Position numbers and translations under genes: made by a program. A DNA stretch of 64,000 nucleotides, taken from the NCBI RefSeq assembly GCF_046054165.1, contig NZ_JBFNXK010000007.1, positions 182,439 to 246,438 of the forward strand, read 5' to 3'. The notes under the pieces were generated by a model that did not search any database, was not told where the DNA came from, and worked only from the letters and a program-made list of their open reading frames with translations. This document shows positions 26,728 to 35,590 of this stretch, piece after piece (the stretch's first letter is position 1; every line of letters begins with the position of its first letter). The DNA is from Celerinatantimonas sp046054165 (GTDB lineage: Bacteria > Pseudomonadota > Gammaproteobacteria > Enterobacterales > Celerinatantimonadaceae).

Positions 26728-27780
26728 CTAAATCCAATCATTGTGTTTAAAGTCACTTTTGTTACCGATACAAGAACTTCCCCTTAGTTTTATGGCTACC
26801 TCTTTTATAATTTTTTTATTTTCAATGGGATGCCCATTGATACATTTTTTAATGGTCGTATAAATTTCTTTCGCGAGTTCAAAGAGAGGAATGTCAGCAC
26901 TACTTAAACTAGGGTAAAGGTTCTGTGCAATATCATGGCTACCAAGACTGGCTAGTGAAATGACTTCCGGAATTTTTATTTTTCGCCGAAAGCACTCACA
27001 AATCAGTGCATTTGCAATTTGCATGTTACTACATAAAATCAATTGAGTTGTTGGCCATTTAAACAGAATTTCTGGAAGTAATGTTGAGCTTTTTGTATAT
27101 GAAAATACATCGGAAAGGCTTAAGATTTTATCTGGATTAAGCCCTTGCGATATCATCGCACGTTGCCATCCTATAATTTGTTGTTTAATTTTCCAATTAT
27201 CTTGATTTTCACATACAAAACAAATTTCTGAGTAACCATATTTTATATGTTTCAAAGTGAGGTTATACATGGCACTTTGTTGAGAGATCCCAATATTGAT
27301 ATCTACAGGGATTGGTGTTTCCGATAATATTTCAATGACAGGGATATTTAATGTATTGAGCAGGGATACTGTTTCACCATTATGCGGGGCTGAAGACAAA
27401 ATAATAAAAGAGGGTTTAATGAATGATAATAACCGAAGTTTTTGATTTTCTTCAACCGCATTACCAATAGATGAGTCAATAATGAAATTAATACCGGCTT
27501 GTTTCAGCATCTCTCTGAGTGACGAGAATAGCTCCGTATACGCGAGGTAATCAGAGGAGTAGATCAACATCAGGCCGGTTTTTTGAGTAGATTGAGTCTG
27601 AATTGGGATCTGGTAACCCAATTCTAATGCTACTTTTTCTATTTTTTCTCGTACGGAGTCCGAGACTTTTTCTGGTGTTCTTAAAGCTCGGGAAACCGTC
27701 ATACTCCCGACGCCTACAACTTTAGCAATGTCGGCCAAAGTGACGCTTTTTTTTCGACTTGCTTTTTTTTCTTCTTCCAC
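26728..27780 (-). CDS. LacI-family regulator divergent from the PTS operon
   Basis: The helix-turn-helix reads KSVTLADIAKVVGVGSMTVSR, followed by the hinge region and an effector domain. The open frame extends 41 codons upstream of the HTH-proximal region, but I chose the GTG at 27780, which has AGGAAAG upstream and gives 350 residues with a short Lys/Glu-rich lead. It is divergent from the ascorbate-type PTS genes and probably controls them; the family partner in E. coli ula is DeoR-type, so this pairing is different. Confidence 0.85.
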   Translation of the reverse strand: MEEEKKASRKKSVTLADIAKVVGVGSMTVSRALRTPEKVSDSVREKIEKVALELGYQIPIQTQSTQKTGLMLIYSSDYLAYTELFSSLREMLKQAGINFIIDSSIGNAVEENQKLRLLSFIKPSFIILSSAPHNGETVSLLNTLNIPVIEILSETPIPVDINIGISQQSAMYNLTLKHIKYGYSEICFVCENQDNWKIKQQIIGWQRAMISQGLNPDKILSLSDVFSYTKSSTLLPEILFKWPTTQLILCSNMQIANALICECFRRKIKIPEVISLASLGSHDIAQNLYPSLSSADIPLFELAKEIYTTIKKCINGHPIENKKIIKEVAIKLRGSSCIGNKSDFKHNDWI

Positions 27781-27848
27781 GTGCTTTCCTGCTCTTTGCT
27801 TTGACAATGATATATATATCACATATTCAGTATAAACATGTGTGTCGA

Positions 27849-27862
27849 TGTTATAACTAACA
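27849..27862. promoter_or_regulatory. Weak candidate operator in the regulator/PTS intergenic region
   Basis: TGTTATAACTAACA has five-base inverted arms (TGTTA/TAACA). It lies between the divergent start sites, a plausible site for the LacI-type protein, but the symmetry is short. Confidence 0.3.
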
Positions 27863-27878
27863 TGATCCTTTTTATCTT

Positions 27879-27894
27879 GGTGATGTATATCACA
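27879..27894. promoter_or_regulatory. CRP-like site before the PTS operon
   Basis: GGTGATGTATATCACA matches TGTGA-N6-TCACA at nine of ten defined positions. It is centred about 67 bases upstream of the IIA start, so cAMP-CRP activation of the PTS genes is plausible. Confidence 0.65.
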
Positions 27895-27953
27895 AAATAA
27901 CATGTCTCATTCAGTGTACAAATGTAACAAATACGTTATTACAAGGATTCTGT

Positions 27954-28397
27954 ATGCTGACATCTATCTTACCTAAATCGAGGATTGTTTTAACTGATTC
28001 TGTTACTGATTGGCGAGAAGCTGTGGATATTTCCCTACAGCCTCTTTTAGATGATGGCAGTATCTGCGATTCCTATAAAGAAGCTATTTTTGAGATGCAC
28101 GCTAAAATTGGCCCTTATTATGTATTGGGCCCAGGAATTGCGCTCTTACATGCACGACCTGAAGATGGCGTTAATCAGCTAGCACTGGGAATGACCATTA
28201 TTAAAGAGGGCGTTTCGTTTGGATCTCCTGATAATGATCCGGTGTATTTAATTGTGACATTGGCTGCAACTGATAAAAATTCCCATGTCGGAATTATTGC
28301 TAGTGTCTCTGAACTTTTTTTAAACGAAGGGGATATTGCACAACTCATTAATAGTCAAGATCTAGACGAAGTGTACTCTGTCCTGAATAAATACTGA
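27954..28397 (+). CDS. PTS EIIA component, mannitol/fructose/ascorbate type
   Basis: The 147-residue product is a PTS_EIIA type-2 domain. The phosphorylatable histidine is in GPGIALLHARPEDGV near residue 64, and GMTIIKEGVSF and the PVYLIVTLAATD block follow. It receives phosphate from HPr and passes it to the IIB protein encoded 14 bases downstream. An AAGGA site precedes the ATG. The three-gene order IIA-IIB-IIC suggests a complete permease. Confidence 0.88.
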   Translation: MLTSILPKSRIVLTDSVTDWREAVDISLQPLLDDGSICDSYKEAIFEMHAKIGPYYVLGPGIALLHARPEDGVNQLALGMTIIKEGVSFGSPDNDPVYLIVTLAATDKNSHVGIIASVSELFLNEGDIAQLINSQDLDEVYSVLNKY

Positions 28398-28411
28398 AAG
28401 AGAGAACAATT

Positions 28412-28690
28412 ATGAAAATAACAGTCGTATGTGGTAATGGATTAGGTAGTAGTCTCATGATGGAAATCATGATTAAAAAAATATTAGATGCCGAAGGGAC
28501 TAATTATGACATCGATCATGTCGATCTCTCTTCAGTTCATGGAACACATTCTGATATTTATATTGGAACGCGAGATATTACCAGTCAGTTTTCAGTGAAT
28601 TCTGGAATAGTTGTCTCATTGGATAATATTGTGGATCAGAAAGCCATGAAAGAAAAAATATTAACTGCAATCAGTCAACTTAACGCATAG
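28412..28690 (+). CDS. PTS EIIB component, ascorbate (UlaB/SgaB) type
   Basis: The 92-residue product has the N-terminal P-loop-like motif VVCGNGLGSSLMM. Its cysteine at position 8 is the phosphorylation site in this family. The rest is a typical small Rossmann-like IIB fold (TNYDIDHVDLSS, DIYIGTRDI). An AGAGAGAA site precedes the ATG. Confidence 0.88.
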   Translation: MKITVVCGNGLGSSLMMEIMIKKILDAEGTNYDIDHVDLSSVHGTHSDIYIGTRDITSQFSVNSGIVVSLDNIVDQKAMKEKILTAISQLNA

Positions 28691-28701
28691 GAGCAATAGT
28701 C

Positions 28702-29970
28702 ATGGGCACATTTTTTCATTTTATTATTTATGATGTCCTGTCGGTTCCAGCTGTATTGGTCGGTTTAATTGCATTGATCGGACTATTAGTTCAGAAAAAG
28801 TCGGTTGATGAATGTATTAAAGGATCAATTAAAACCACAATGGGTTTTTTGATTATTGGTGCCGGAGCAGGGATTGTCATTGCTGCTCTTGGAGATTTTT
28901 CAAAAATATTTCAATTTGCATTTGGTATTCATGGTGTTGTTCCAACCAATGAAGCAATCGTTGCCATTGCCCAGAAATCTTTTGGTAAGGAAATGGCTCT
29001 GATTATGTTTTTTGGGATGATTGTTAATATCATCATTGCCCGGTTAACGCCTTGGAAATATATTTTCCTGACTGGACATCATATTTTATATATGGCTGTG
29101 ATGATTGCCGCAATTCTTACTGCAGCGGGAATGAGTGGTGTTGCACTCATTGCATTAGGCTCAGTTGTATTAGGCATTATTATGGTATTGATGCCAGCGT
29201 TGGCTCAGCCGTATATGCGTGAAATTACAGGCTCTGATGATATTGCATTAGGACATTTCTCGACTTTTTCTTATGTATTCTCTGGCTTCATAGCCAAAAG
29301 AGTGGGCAACAAACTGAAATCAACAGAAGATATTGCAGTACCGAAATCACTGATGTTTTTAAGAGATACTCCGGTTGCGATCTCCTGCACTATGGCTGTG
29401 ATCTTTTTAGTTTCCTGTGCTTTTGCAGGAAAAGATTTTGTGAATGGCGTAAGTCATGGACAGTACTGGATTGTTTTTGCACTCCTTCAGGCGATTACAT
29501 TTGCCGCAGGTGTTTACATCATCTTGCAGGGTGTTCGAATGTTGATCTCTGAAATCGTGCCAGCGTTTAAAGGGATTTCAGATAAACTGGTACCTAATTC
29601 CAAACCTGCATTAGATTGTCCTATTGTTTTTCCTTATGCGCCGAATGCGGTTTTAATTGGTTTTATCAGCAGTTTTATTGCTGGGTTAGTAGGGATGTTG
29701 ATCTGTTATCTGGCTCATATTACCGTGATTATTCCAGGTGTGGTTCCTCACTTTTTTATTGGTGCAACTGCAGGTGTATTTGGTAATGCCATGGGGGGAC
29801 GTCGTGGTGCGATTATCGGCTCTTTTTGTGAAGGGTTACTCATTACATTTTTACCGGTTTTCTTATTACCTGTTTTAGGTAGTCTTGGATATTCAAATAC
29901 GACTTTTAGTGACTCCGATTTTGGTGTTGTAGGTATTTTGTTAGGGCATATTGTGCAGCTCTTCCATTAG
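28702..29970 (+). CDS. PTS EIIC component, UlaA/SgaT family
   Basis: The 422-residue product is a polytopic membrane protein of the ascorbate PTS family. It has LVGLIALIGLLVQKKS, the conserved GFLIIGAGAGIVI, LTGHHILYMAV, and a C-terminal region PHFFIGATAGVFGNAMGGRRGAI that is highly typical of UlaA. The family transports L-ascorbate and possibly related sugar acids or pentitols. No UlaD/E/F-type catabolic genes follow, so the substrate is uncertain. Confidence 0.9.
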   Translation: MGTFFHFIIYDVLSVPAVLVGLIALIGLLVQKKSVDECIKGSIKTTMGFLIIGAGAGIVIAALGDFSKIFQFAFGIHGVVPTNEAIVAIAQKSFGKEMALIMFFGMIVNIIIARLTPWKYIFLTGHHILYMAVMIAAILTAAGMSGVALIALGSVVLGIIMVLMPALAQPYMREITGSDDIALGHFSTFSYVFSGFIAKRVGNKLKSTEDIAVPKSLMFLRDTPVAISCTMAVIFLVSCAFAGKDFVNGVSHGQYWIVFALLQAITFAAGVYIILQGVRMLISEIVPAFKGISDKLVPNSKPALDCPIVFPYAPNAVLIGFISSFIAGLVGMLICYLAHITVIIPGVVPHFFIGATAGVFGNAMGGRRGAIIGSFCEGLLITFLPVFLLPVLGSLGYSNTTFSDSDFGVVGILLGHIVQLFH

Positions 29971-29987
29971 TCGTTTGAAGCAACAAT

Positions 29988-30013
29988 GCCTGCCAAATAT
30001 GGCAGGCTTTTTT
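29988..30013 (+). terminator. Terminator of the PTS operon
   Basis: GCCTGCCA and TGGCAGGC form an 8-bp perfect stem with a four-base loop followed by TTTTTT, 17 bases after the IIC stop. Confidence 0.92.
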
Positions 30014-30051
30014 ATCTTGATTGATCTGAATAGTAGTGATGGTATCTATGC

Positions 30052-30945
30052 TTAATCATAGATTTGTTTGTTACGGGATTTTTTAAAGTTGAGCAACACA
30101 ATACCTAAGAAAATAAATAAAATGGAGATAATCATTTCAGGTTGTATGGTTTCATGGATCAACAGTACTGCGAATAAGACTCCAAATACGGGTACCAAAA
30201 AGTTGCTGTAAGATAGATAGACGGCATTGGTTCCTTGAGCTAAAAATAGCATCAATATAAAAGAAATCGCGGTGCAGAAGATGGCTAAAAATAGAATCCC
30301 CGAGATAGCAGGTATTGAAATCGTATCGAATGAAAACAAGTTGTGATAATTCATTGGGAGTAGGGTCATGCTCATAATGAATACGGAAGCCGTGCTCATT
30401 GAAAGTCCCGAATAGTCTCTAGCGTATTCAGCAATAATATTTACAATCGCAAACATTAGAGAGGCCCCAACTAGGCAAGCAATCGCAAATATATGGGTAG
30501 ACATTTGCAATTGTTTATAGCTCAGCAAGACAATGCCGATGAGCCCAAAAAATAATGATATTAGCTGAGTTGTATGGGGCTTTTTCAAATGTTGCCCCGG
30601 AATGAAATAAGGGATCAAAAATGTAAAAAAGGGTGAGGTTGCTATAAGAATAGATGAAAATCCTGCGGTGATAGTCTGTTGACCCAGTGCAATTAAATAT
30701 TGTGCAAAAAAGTCACCACATAACCCAAGGGAAGCAGATAAAACCCAAAATTTTAGAGTTGTAGGAAATTTTTCTTTTTTCCAAAGCATGTAGAGTGCTA
30801 ATGCTAAAAAACCAATAATAATTCGGTAAAAAGTAATTTCACTCGGCGATAGCCCCGATTGGACCAGATATTTGATGACAGGATATTGAGCTCCCCATAA
30901 GGCAGAAATGATGAGCAGTGTTAGAATAGCGACTGATTTATTCAT
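30052..30945 (-). CDS. EamA/RhaT-family (DMT) transporter
   Basis: The 297-residue product has ten hydrophobic segments in two EamA repeats. It begins with ALWGAQYPVIKYLVQSGLSPSEITFYR, typical of these exporters, and the second half has YLSYSNFLVPVFGVLFAVLLIHE. EamA proteins usually export amino acids or metabolites; substrate unknown. It ends with a basic tail (NFKKSRNKQ). Convergent with the PTS operon. Confidence 0.87.
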   Translation of the reverse strand: MNKSVAILTLLIISALWGAQYPVIKYLVQSGLSPSEITFYRIIIGFLALALYMLWKKEKFPTTLKFWVLSASLGLCGDFFAQYLIALGQQTITAGFSSILIATSPFFTFLIPYFIPGQHLKKPHTTQLISLFFGLIGIVLLSYKQLQMSTHIFAIACLVGASLMFAIVNIIAEYARDYSGLSMSTASVFIMSMTLLPMNYHNLFSFDTISIPAISGILFLAIFCTAISFILMLFLAQGTNAVYLSYSNFLVPVFGVLFAVLLIHETIQPEMIISILFIFLGIVLLNFKKSRNKQIYD

Positions 30946-31369
30946 AAAACTGATTTAACTCCTATTGGTCCCTGATCGTATAGTGTTGGTGATAACGTTT
31001 CGTTTCGTGATCCCGATTGATTGGCCCCGGTGATATCTTTTTTTCATTCCCTATATAAATAGCATCTTCTTTTTTGAGATTAAAATGGTTCAAGATATAT
31101 AGATATCCTTTAGGTTGGGGGCTCTCGATAACCGATATCGACCGAGAATATAATTAAATCAAAGTATTGCCTTATGTTTAAAGTAGCTAAATCATCTGCA
31201 ATTAATAATTTTGGTGCTGTTAGTGCCCCGTTATTTTTACATGGGATTTTAATCATTGCTGTGGCTGCATGGGTTGAACCACCATACACCGGGCAGCTTG
31301 CTGGTTTTACCAACCGTTAATTTTATTTGAGTAACGGGATGATGAGTGATAGGGAACACCAATATTGCA
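30946..31369. other. Gap of about 420 bases between the EamA and CHAD genes
   Basis: This gap holds the upstream region of the EamA gene and the 3' flank of the CHAD gene. One short plus-strand frame (31174-31320) is listed separately. I see no other structure. Confidence 0.5.
31174..31320 (+). CDS. Possible 48-residue single-pass membrane peptide
   Basis: The frame encodes a peptide with one strongly hydrophobic stretch (APLFLHGILIIAVAAWV, about 19-34) and then PPY, a layout like the first transmembrane segment of TonB. No good ribosome binding site precedes the ATG. It may be a truncated gene remnant or a chance frame. Confidence 0.25.
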   Translation: MFKVAKSSAINNFGAVSAPLFLHGILIIAVAAWVEPPYTGQLAGFTNR

Positions 31370-32176
31370 TCAGAATTGTTTGAATAGCTCCTGAATAGAC
31401 TGGGTTCGGCAATCGATATAGCGCTGTTGAATCGGGGTGATCGCTTGTATATCGACCTGATAAAATTGCATGAGCTGGATGGCATTATGCAGATCATTGG
31501 CGGTCCCTAGTGCATCCTGAATATCTTTAAGTCGCTGGATTCGTTTTTGTTTATGGGCCCCAGTGGTGGCGGTATAAAGCTCCAGCGCGTAGCGGTATTT
31601 TTTTAACTGGATTCGGGTTTGATGAAACTGTTCCGGGCAAGAATGTAAAGCTCTCAATGATTGTTGTAATTTTGCTTTGTATTTTTGCCGTTGTGACTGG
31701 ATCAGCTGCGCGGATTGTTTCTCTTTGACTGGATGCTGACCGTTATCTTGTAGTCGACGAATTGTAGTTGGTATGTTGAGTTGAATCACTTGTTGCAACA
31801 GTGTTTGGTGCAATATTTGTATCTGGTGTTTCAGCTCATTTATATAAGGCCCCAAGATGGTTTCAAACTGTGGTTGCTCGTGTATGAAGGCATCGGATAG
31901 CTCAGCTTGAACTTGCAAATCTCTGGGGCGAGATAAGATTTTAAATAACTGATCCAATGTATTTACTGAGTTTATAAGCTGTCGTTGTTTTTTTGTGTGA
32001 GATTCCAAATGGATCAATATTTTTAAGGCGGGTTTCAGCCTTCGCAGCGCTACTCGTAATTCATGGATAGTTGTTTCAGTGGGAGTCCCCATTAAATGAC
32101 GATAGCAACTATCGATAGTGTCCAACTGGTCAGTCATATAACGGTTTAAGTAAATAGGCATCATCAGGCATCCCAC
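31370..32176 (-). CDS. CHAD-domain protein
   Basis: The 268-residue product is helical, with the CHAD signature: IHELRVALRRLKPALKIL near residue 38 and FHQTRIQLKKYRYALEL near 196, with many conserved Arg/Lys/His. CHAD domains bind inorganic polyphosphate. There is no attached CYTH domain. A second ATG four codons in could be the true start. Alone on the minus strand. Confidence 0.85.
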   Translation of the reverse strand: MGCLMMPIYLNRYMTDQLDTIDSCYRHLMGTPTETTIHELRVALRRLKPALKILIHLESHTKKQRQLINSVNTLDQLFKILSRPRDLQVQAELSDAFIHEQPQFETILGPYINELKHQIQILHQTLLQQVIQLNIPTTIRRLQDNGQHPVKEKQSAQLIQSQRQKYKAKLQQSLRALHSCPEQFHQTRIQLKKYRYALELYTATTGAHKQKRIQRLKDIQDALGTANDLHNAIQLMQFYQVDIQAITPIQQRYIDCRTQSIQELFKQF

Positions 32177-32339
32177 ATCGTGATCATATGGGCCATTTTG
32201 CGAATGGTCTATCTCGGTTCGCCACTCGTTGTTGCCGGTAGCGGGTTGAGCAATATGAACGTATTTATTGAGTATAGAGCCAAATGATGATGAAATTTTA
32301 AACTTATTTCATAGTTTATAGACTCAGACATAACCCGAA

Positions 32340-32366
32340 GGGTTTCTTGGGTTTCTTGGGTTTCAT
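32340..32366. repeat. Short tandem repeat, three 9-bp units
   Basis: GGGTTTCTT occurs twice and GGGTTTCAT once in direct succession. A candidate slippage site. Confidence 0.7.
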
Positions 32367-32470
32367 GGGCCGCTAAAACGAGACGTTTTGGCATTTGAAC
32401 GGCTACGATGAGGTCGCTAGGGCAGAGTAAACCTCATCAGCCTTAGCGCTCGAGACATGCTTAAATAAAG

Positions 32471-32488
32471 GCCCCGTCATAACGGGGC
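32471..32488 (-). terminator. Orphan terminator-like hairpin read on the minus strand
   Basis: GCCCCGT and ACGGGGC form a 7-bp GC-rich stem with a four-base loop. On the minus strand CTTTATTT follows. No minus-strand gene ends here: the nearest gene to the right, rlhA, is on the plus strand. Confidence 0.5.
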
Positions 32489-32628
32489 GGATGAGCATAA
32501 TACCACCTGTAATTTTTGGGGTGATCTGGTGTTGTATTCAGCAGCGCTCTAGCCATTAAATTGGTAATTGTTGTCGAGGGGATAGTAGAATACCCGGCCC
32601 TGATGAGTCGTAAACAAATGGTGATCTT

Positions 32629-34617
32629 TTGAGTCATAGTCAGTTTGAATTACTTGCCCCAGGTGGTGATATAGAATCGATTAAAGCCGCTATTGTAGGG
32701 GGGGCCGATGCTGTTTATTGTGGGCTGGAGCGTTTTAATGCCCGCAATCGAGCTTCAAATCTGACATTGAGCGATCTAAAAGCTATTTTGGTGATTGCTC
32801 ACCAACATGACTGTAAAATCTTTCTGACCCTAAATATTATTTTACTGGAAAGTGAAATTCGGGCTGTGGTTCGTCTTTTAAATCAGCTGGTCCATACGGA
32901 TATTGATGGGGTGATTATTCAGGATCTGGGCTTAGGTTATATCCTGAAACATTATTTTCCGATGCTCGATGTCCATGCCTCAACTCAGTTAAATACCCAC
33001 AATGAAGGCCAGATCAGGTTTTTATCCCAGTTGGGGGTCAGCCGAGTTAATTTGTCCCGAGAGTTAGCTTTGCCTGAAATAACCCATTTATCCCACGTTG
33101 GAAAACAATATGGTGTGCTTATGGAAGTTTTTGTACATGGCTCATATTGTATCGGCTTTTCAGGCCTGTGTTACATCAGTTCGGCTCGTAATGGCTCATC
33201 AGGCAATCGGGGCCGTTGCAGTCAACCCTGTCGGGATAAATATCAAATGACGGAGATGGGCGTGACCCATCCGTTGAATCTGAAAGATAACACTGCATTT
33301 GAAGATTTTACTGCATTAGCTGACGCGGGCGTTTACTCGTTAAAAATCGAAGGGCGGATGAAACAGGCTCATTATGTCTATACCGTTGTGGAAGAGTGGC
33401 GACAGCTGATTGATCATTATGAACAGCAAGGGGAGTTACTGCATGATACGTCGACTTTGTATAAAGTATTCAATCGGGATTTTTCAGCCGGATATTTAAA
33501 AGGGGTGATCTCAAAGGAGATGTACATTGATAATCCTCGGAATCATGCCGCTGATCACTTTGCTCAGTTAGCGGGGGTCTCTGATCCTGAACAGAAGCAG
33601 TCGTTTAAGCGGCAGGTGTATGATGAGAATACCCGGATCATTGAAGAAATGAATCAGCGCATTGTTGCACTGGACCATGAACCCCACAAACCCAATGGCA
33701 AGCGACATAAAATAGCAGATATCCGCGTGCCGACCTTATCTGTACACTCACAACCACCGTTGGAGCCTAAGTTAAACATTTTAATTTCAGATCCACAGGA
33801 TATTGCAATATATTCTGAGGTTGAAGCCTCGTTGTATTATCTGTTGCCGTCATCATTACAGAAAAAAATGCTGGAAATGGTTGCATTGTTCACGGCTCAT
33901 CCACAGTTGATCCCATACTTCCCTGCGATTTTAATTGGAGATAATTTTGCAGCGGCAGAAACCTTTTTAATGCAGGTCCGTCCGGCTCGTATTGTTACCA
34001 ATAACCTGGGTGTAGGCTGGTTAGCCAAGGCATTAGGGATCTCTTGGTGGGCAGGACCACAGTTAAATTTAACTAATTCATATGCGTTGTATGGTTTACA
34101 ACAGGAATATGGGTGCTCCGGGGCATTTATTTCGAATGAAATTTCGGCCATGCAGATGAAACAGATTGTTCGACCGGAACATTTTCGCCTGTGTCATAGC
34201 ATCTATCATCCAATGAATTTATTGACGAGTCGTCAGTGTTTATTTCAGCAAACTGTGGGTTGCCGTAAATCGCAGATGACCCGCAGTTGTTTGTCGAGTT
34301 GTCAAAAATCGGCTGCTATTTTGAATTTGAATGGTTCAGCATTTGTTATTGATAAACAAGCTGGCGAACATAATAGCCTGTATCACCAATATCATTTTAT
34401 GAATTTAGATGTGGCTGGTGATTTACCGAATCTATATACAGATTTATTCATCGATTTACGGGATGTGCATACAGAGACACGCAGTCAGCTCAATAAATTT
34501 AAGCTGGCTCAAGTCTTTGCGGATTTTTGCCAGCCACGTAAGCGTGCAGCAGCCAAAATGATGTTAGAAAGCCATGTGCAGCCGACAACATATGCTCAAT
34601 ATTTGAAGGGATTATAA
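32629..34617 (+). CDS. rlhA: RlhA, U32-family 23S rRNA C2501 hydroxylation protein
   Basis: The 662-residue product matches RlhA (YdcP), a U32 'peptidase'-family protein that hydroxylates cytidine 2501 of 23S rRNA. It opens with FELLAPGGDIESIKAAIVGGADAVYCG, split by strands. The U32 signature EVFVHGSYCIGFSGLC is followed by SSARNGSSGNRGRCSQPC near residue 185. Length is close to the E. coli protein (653). There is no upstream in-frame ATG before a stop at 32611, so a TTG at 32629 is the likely start. Confidence 0.9.
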   Translation: MSHSQFELLAPGGDIESIKAAIVGGADAVYCGLERFNARNRASNLTLSDLKAILVIAHQHDCKIFLTLNIILLESEIRAVVRLLNQLVHTDIDGVIIQDLGLGYILKHYFPMLDVHASTQLNTHNEGQIRFLSQLGVSRVNLSRELALPEITHLSHVGKQYGVLMEVFVHGSYCIGFSGLCYISSARNGSSGNRGRCSQPCRDKYQMTEMGVTHPLNLKDNTAFEDFTALADAGVYSLKIEGRMKQAHYVYTVVEEWRQLIDHYEQQGELLHDTSTLYKVFNRDFSAGYLKGVISKEMYIDNPRNHAADHFAQLAGVSDPEQKQSFKRQVYDENTRIIEEMNQRIVALDHEPHKPNGKRHKIADIRVPTLSVHSQPPLEPKLNILISDPQDIAIYSEVEASLYYLLPSSLQKKMLEMVALFTAHPQLIPYFPAILIGDNFAAAETFLMQVRPARIVTNNLGVGWLAKALGISWWAGPQLNLTNSYALYGLQQEYGCSGAFISNEISAMQMKQIVRPEHFRLCHSIYHPMNLLTSRQCLFQQTVGCRKSQMTRSCLSSCQKSAAILNLNGSAFVIDKQAGEHNSLYHQYHFMNLDVAGDLPNLYTDLFIDLRDVHTETRSQLNKFKLAQVFADFCQPRKRAAAKMMLESHVQPTTYAQYLKGL

Positions 34618-34695
34618 TAGAATTGGCATAGATTAAACTGATGCTGTAACGATTCTAAAATAACGGAATGGCATCATAACTGGAGGGGATTAAAG

Positions 34696-35100
34696 ATGAG
34701 TGATCGTTATAAAGGTAGCTGTCTGTGTGGACAGGTCCGCTTTGAAGCCGCTGAATTTAAAGAACATATCGCCCATTGCCATTGCAGCATGTGCCGTAAA
34801 TTTCACGGGGCTACTTTTGGAACGCTGGCTCAGGTGAAGTCATTAACGTGGTTATCGGGTCAAGAGATACTTAAAGACTATGTAGCCCCTAATGGCACGA
34901 TTCGTACTTTTTGCAGCCATTGTGGTTCGAGTATTGGTTTTCGTTCCAAAAACAATTCATTTGATCAGATGGAGTTAGCTCTTGGGTTATTTGATGACAA
35001 TTTGCCGGTTTCGATGGATGCACATATTTATACCGAGTATAAAGCAAACTGGGTCCAAATTAATGATGATTTGGTGCAGTATCCCGAAGGGCGAGAATAA
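34696..35100 (+). CDS. GFA/CENP-V family zinc protein (copy 2)
   Basis: The 134-residue product has zinc-ligand motifs CLCGQVRFEA, HCHCSMCRKFHGATFG and FCSHCGSSIGFR, all in family positions. It is the same length as, but clearly diverged from, the copy at 23414-23818. It lies just upstream of fosA (23 bases), so the two may be co-transcribed. A GGAGGGG site precedes the ATG. Activity unknown. Confidence 0.88.
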   Translation: MSDRYKGSCLCGQVRFEAAEFKEHIAHCHCSMCRKFHGATFGTLAQVKSLTWLSGQEILKDYVAPNGTIRTFCSHCGSSIGFRSKNNSFDQMELALGLFDDNLPVSMDAHIYTEYKANWVQINDDLVQYPEGRE

Positions 35101-35123
35101 TACAACGAAAATCTAGGGGGTCT

Positions 35124-35522
35124 ATGATTAGGGGTTTGAACCATATTACGATTGCGGTGAGTGATCTTGAACGTTCTATTGTGTTTTACCGGGAACTGCT
35201 CGGATTTAAAGGCCATGTAAAATGGGCTAGTGGAGCCTATCTCTCAGCAGGTGATTTATGGCTTTGTTTAAGTTGTGATGAGCCTCGTCCCAGTCAAGAT
35301 TATACGCATATTGCGTTGGATATCGAGGCGGCGGATTTTAGTGATTTTTGTAAGCGAGCCAAATCAGCGGGTATTCGGCAGTGGAAAGAGAATAGCAGTG
35401 AAGGCCGCTCTGTTTATATTCTAGATCCGGATGGGCATCGTTTAGAAATTCATGTCGGCTCTCTTCTATCGCGCTTAGAAGTACTTAAAAAAGAACCGTA
35501 TAAGGGGCTTACATGGCTTTAA
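35124..35522 (+). CDS. fosA: FosA-family fosfomycin thiol transferase
   Basis: The 132-residue protein is a vicinal-oxygen-chelate (glyoxalase-fold) enzyme with strong resemblance to FosA, which opens the fosfomycin epoxide with glutathione. The metal ligands are in place: His7 (GLNHITIAVSDL), His62 (DYTHIALDIEAADF) and Glu108 (HRLEIHVGSL). SEGRSVYILDPDGHR and the C-terminal YKGLTW also match. It appears intact. It lies after a GFA gene, not in a mobile element, so it looks like an intrinsic chromosomal copy. Confidence 0.9.
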   Translation: MIRGLNHITIAVSDLERSIVFYRELLGFKGHVKWASGAYLSAGDLWLCLSCDEPRPSQDYTHIALDIEAADFSDFCKRAKSAGIRQWKENSSEGRSVYILDPDGHRLEIHVGSLLSRLEVLKKEPYKGLTWL

Positions 35523-35590
35523 ATTGTGTTCCAAGACAAGATAATTGCCTAAATTAATCTTATATCAACACGATGATGGAAGTTAATAAT

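Larger units (their letters stand above)
32177..32628. other. Gap of about 450 bases before rlhA
   Basis: It contains a threefold 9-bp tandem repeat (GGGTTTCTT, 32340-32366) and an orphan GC-rich hairpin (32471-32488). The rlhA promoter must lie here. No convincing gene was found. Confidence 0.5.

Noticed and set aside
27805..27823. Second CRP-like site (TGATATATATATCA)
   Set aside because: The half sites are eight rather than six bases apart; it is probably simple AT palindromic sequence.
32209..32394. Minus-strand frame of 61 codons upstream of the CHAD gene
   Set aside because: No ribosome site, contains the 9-bp tandem repeat, and no family resemblance.
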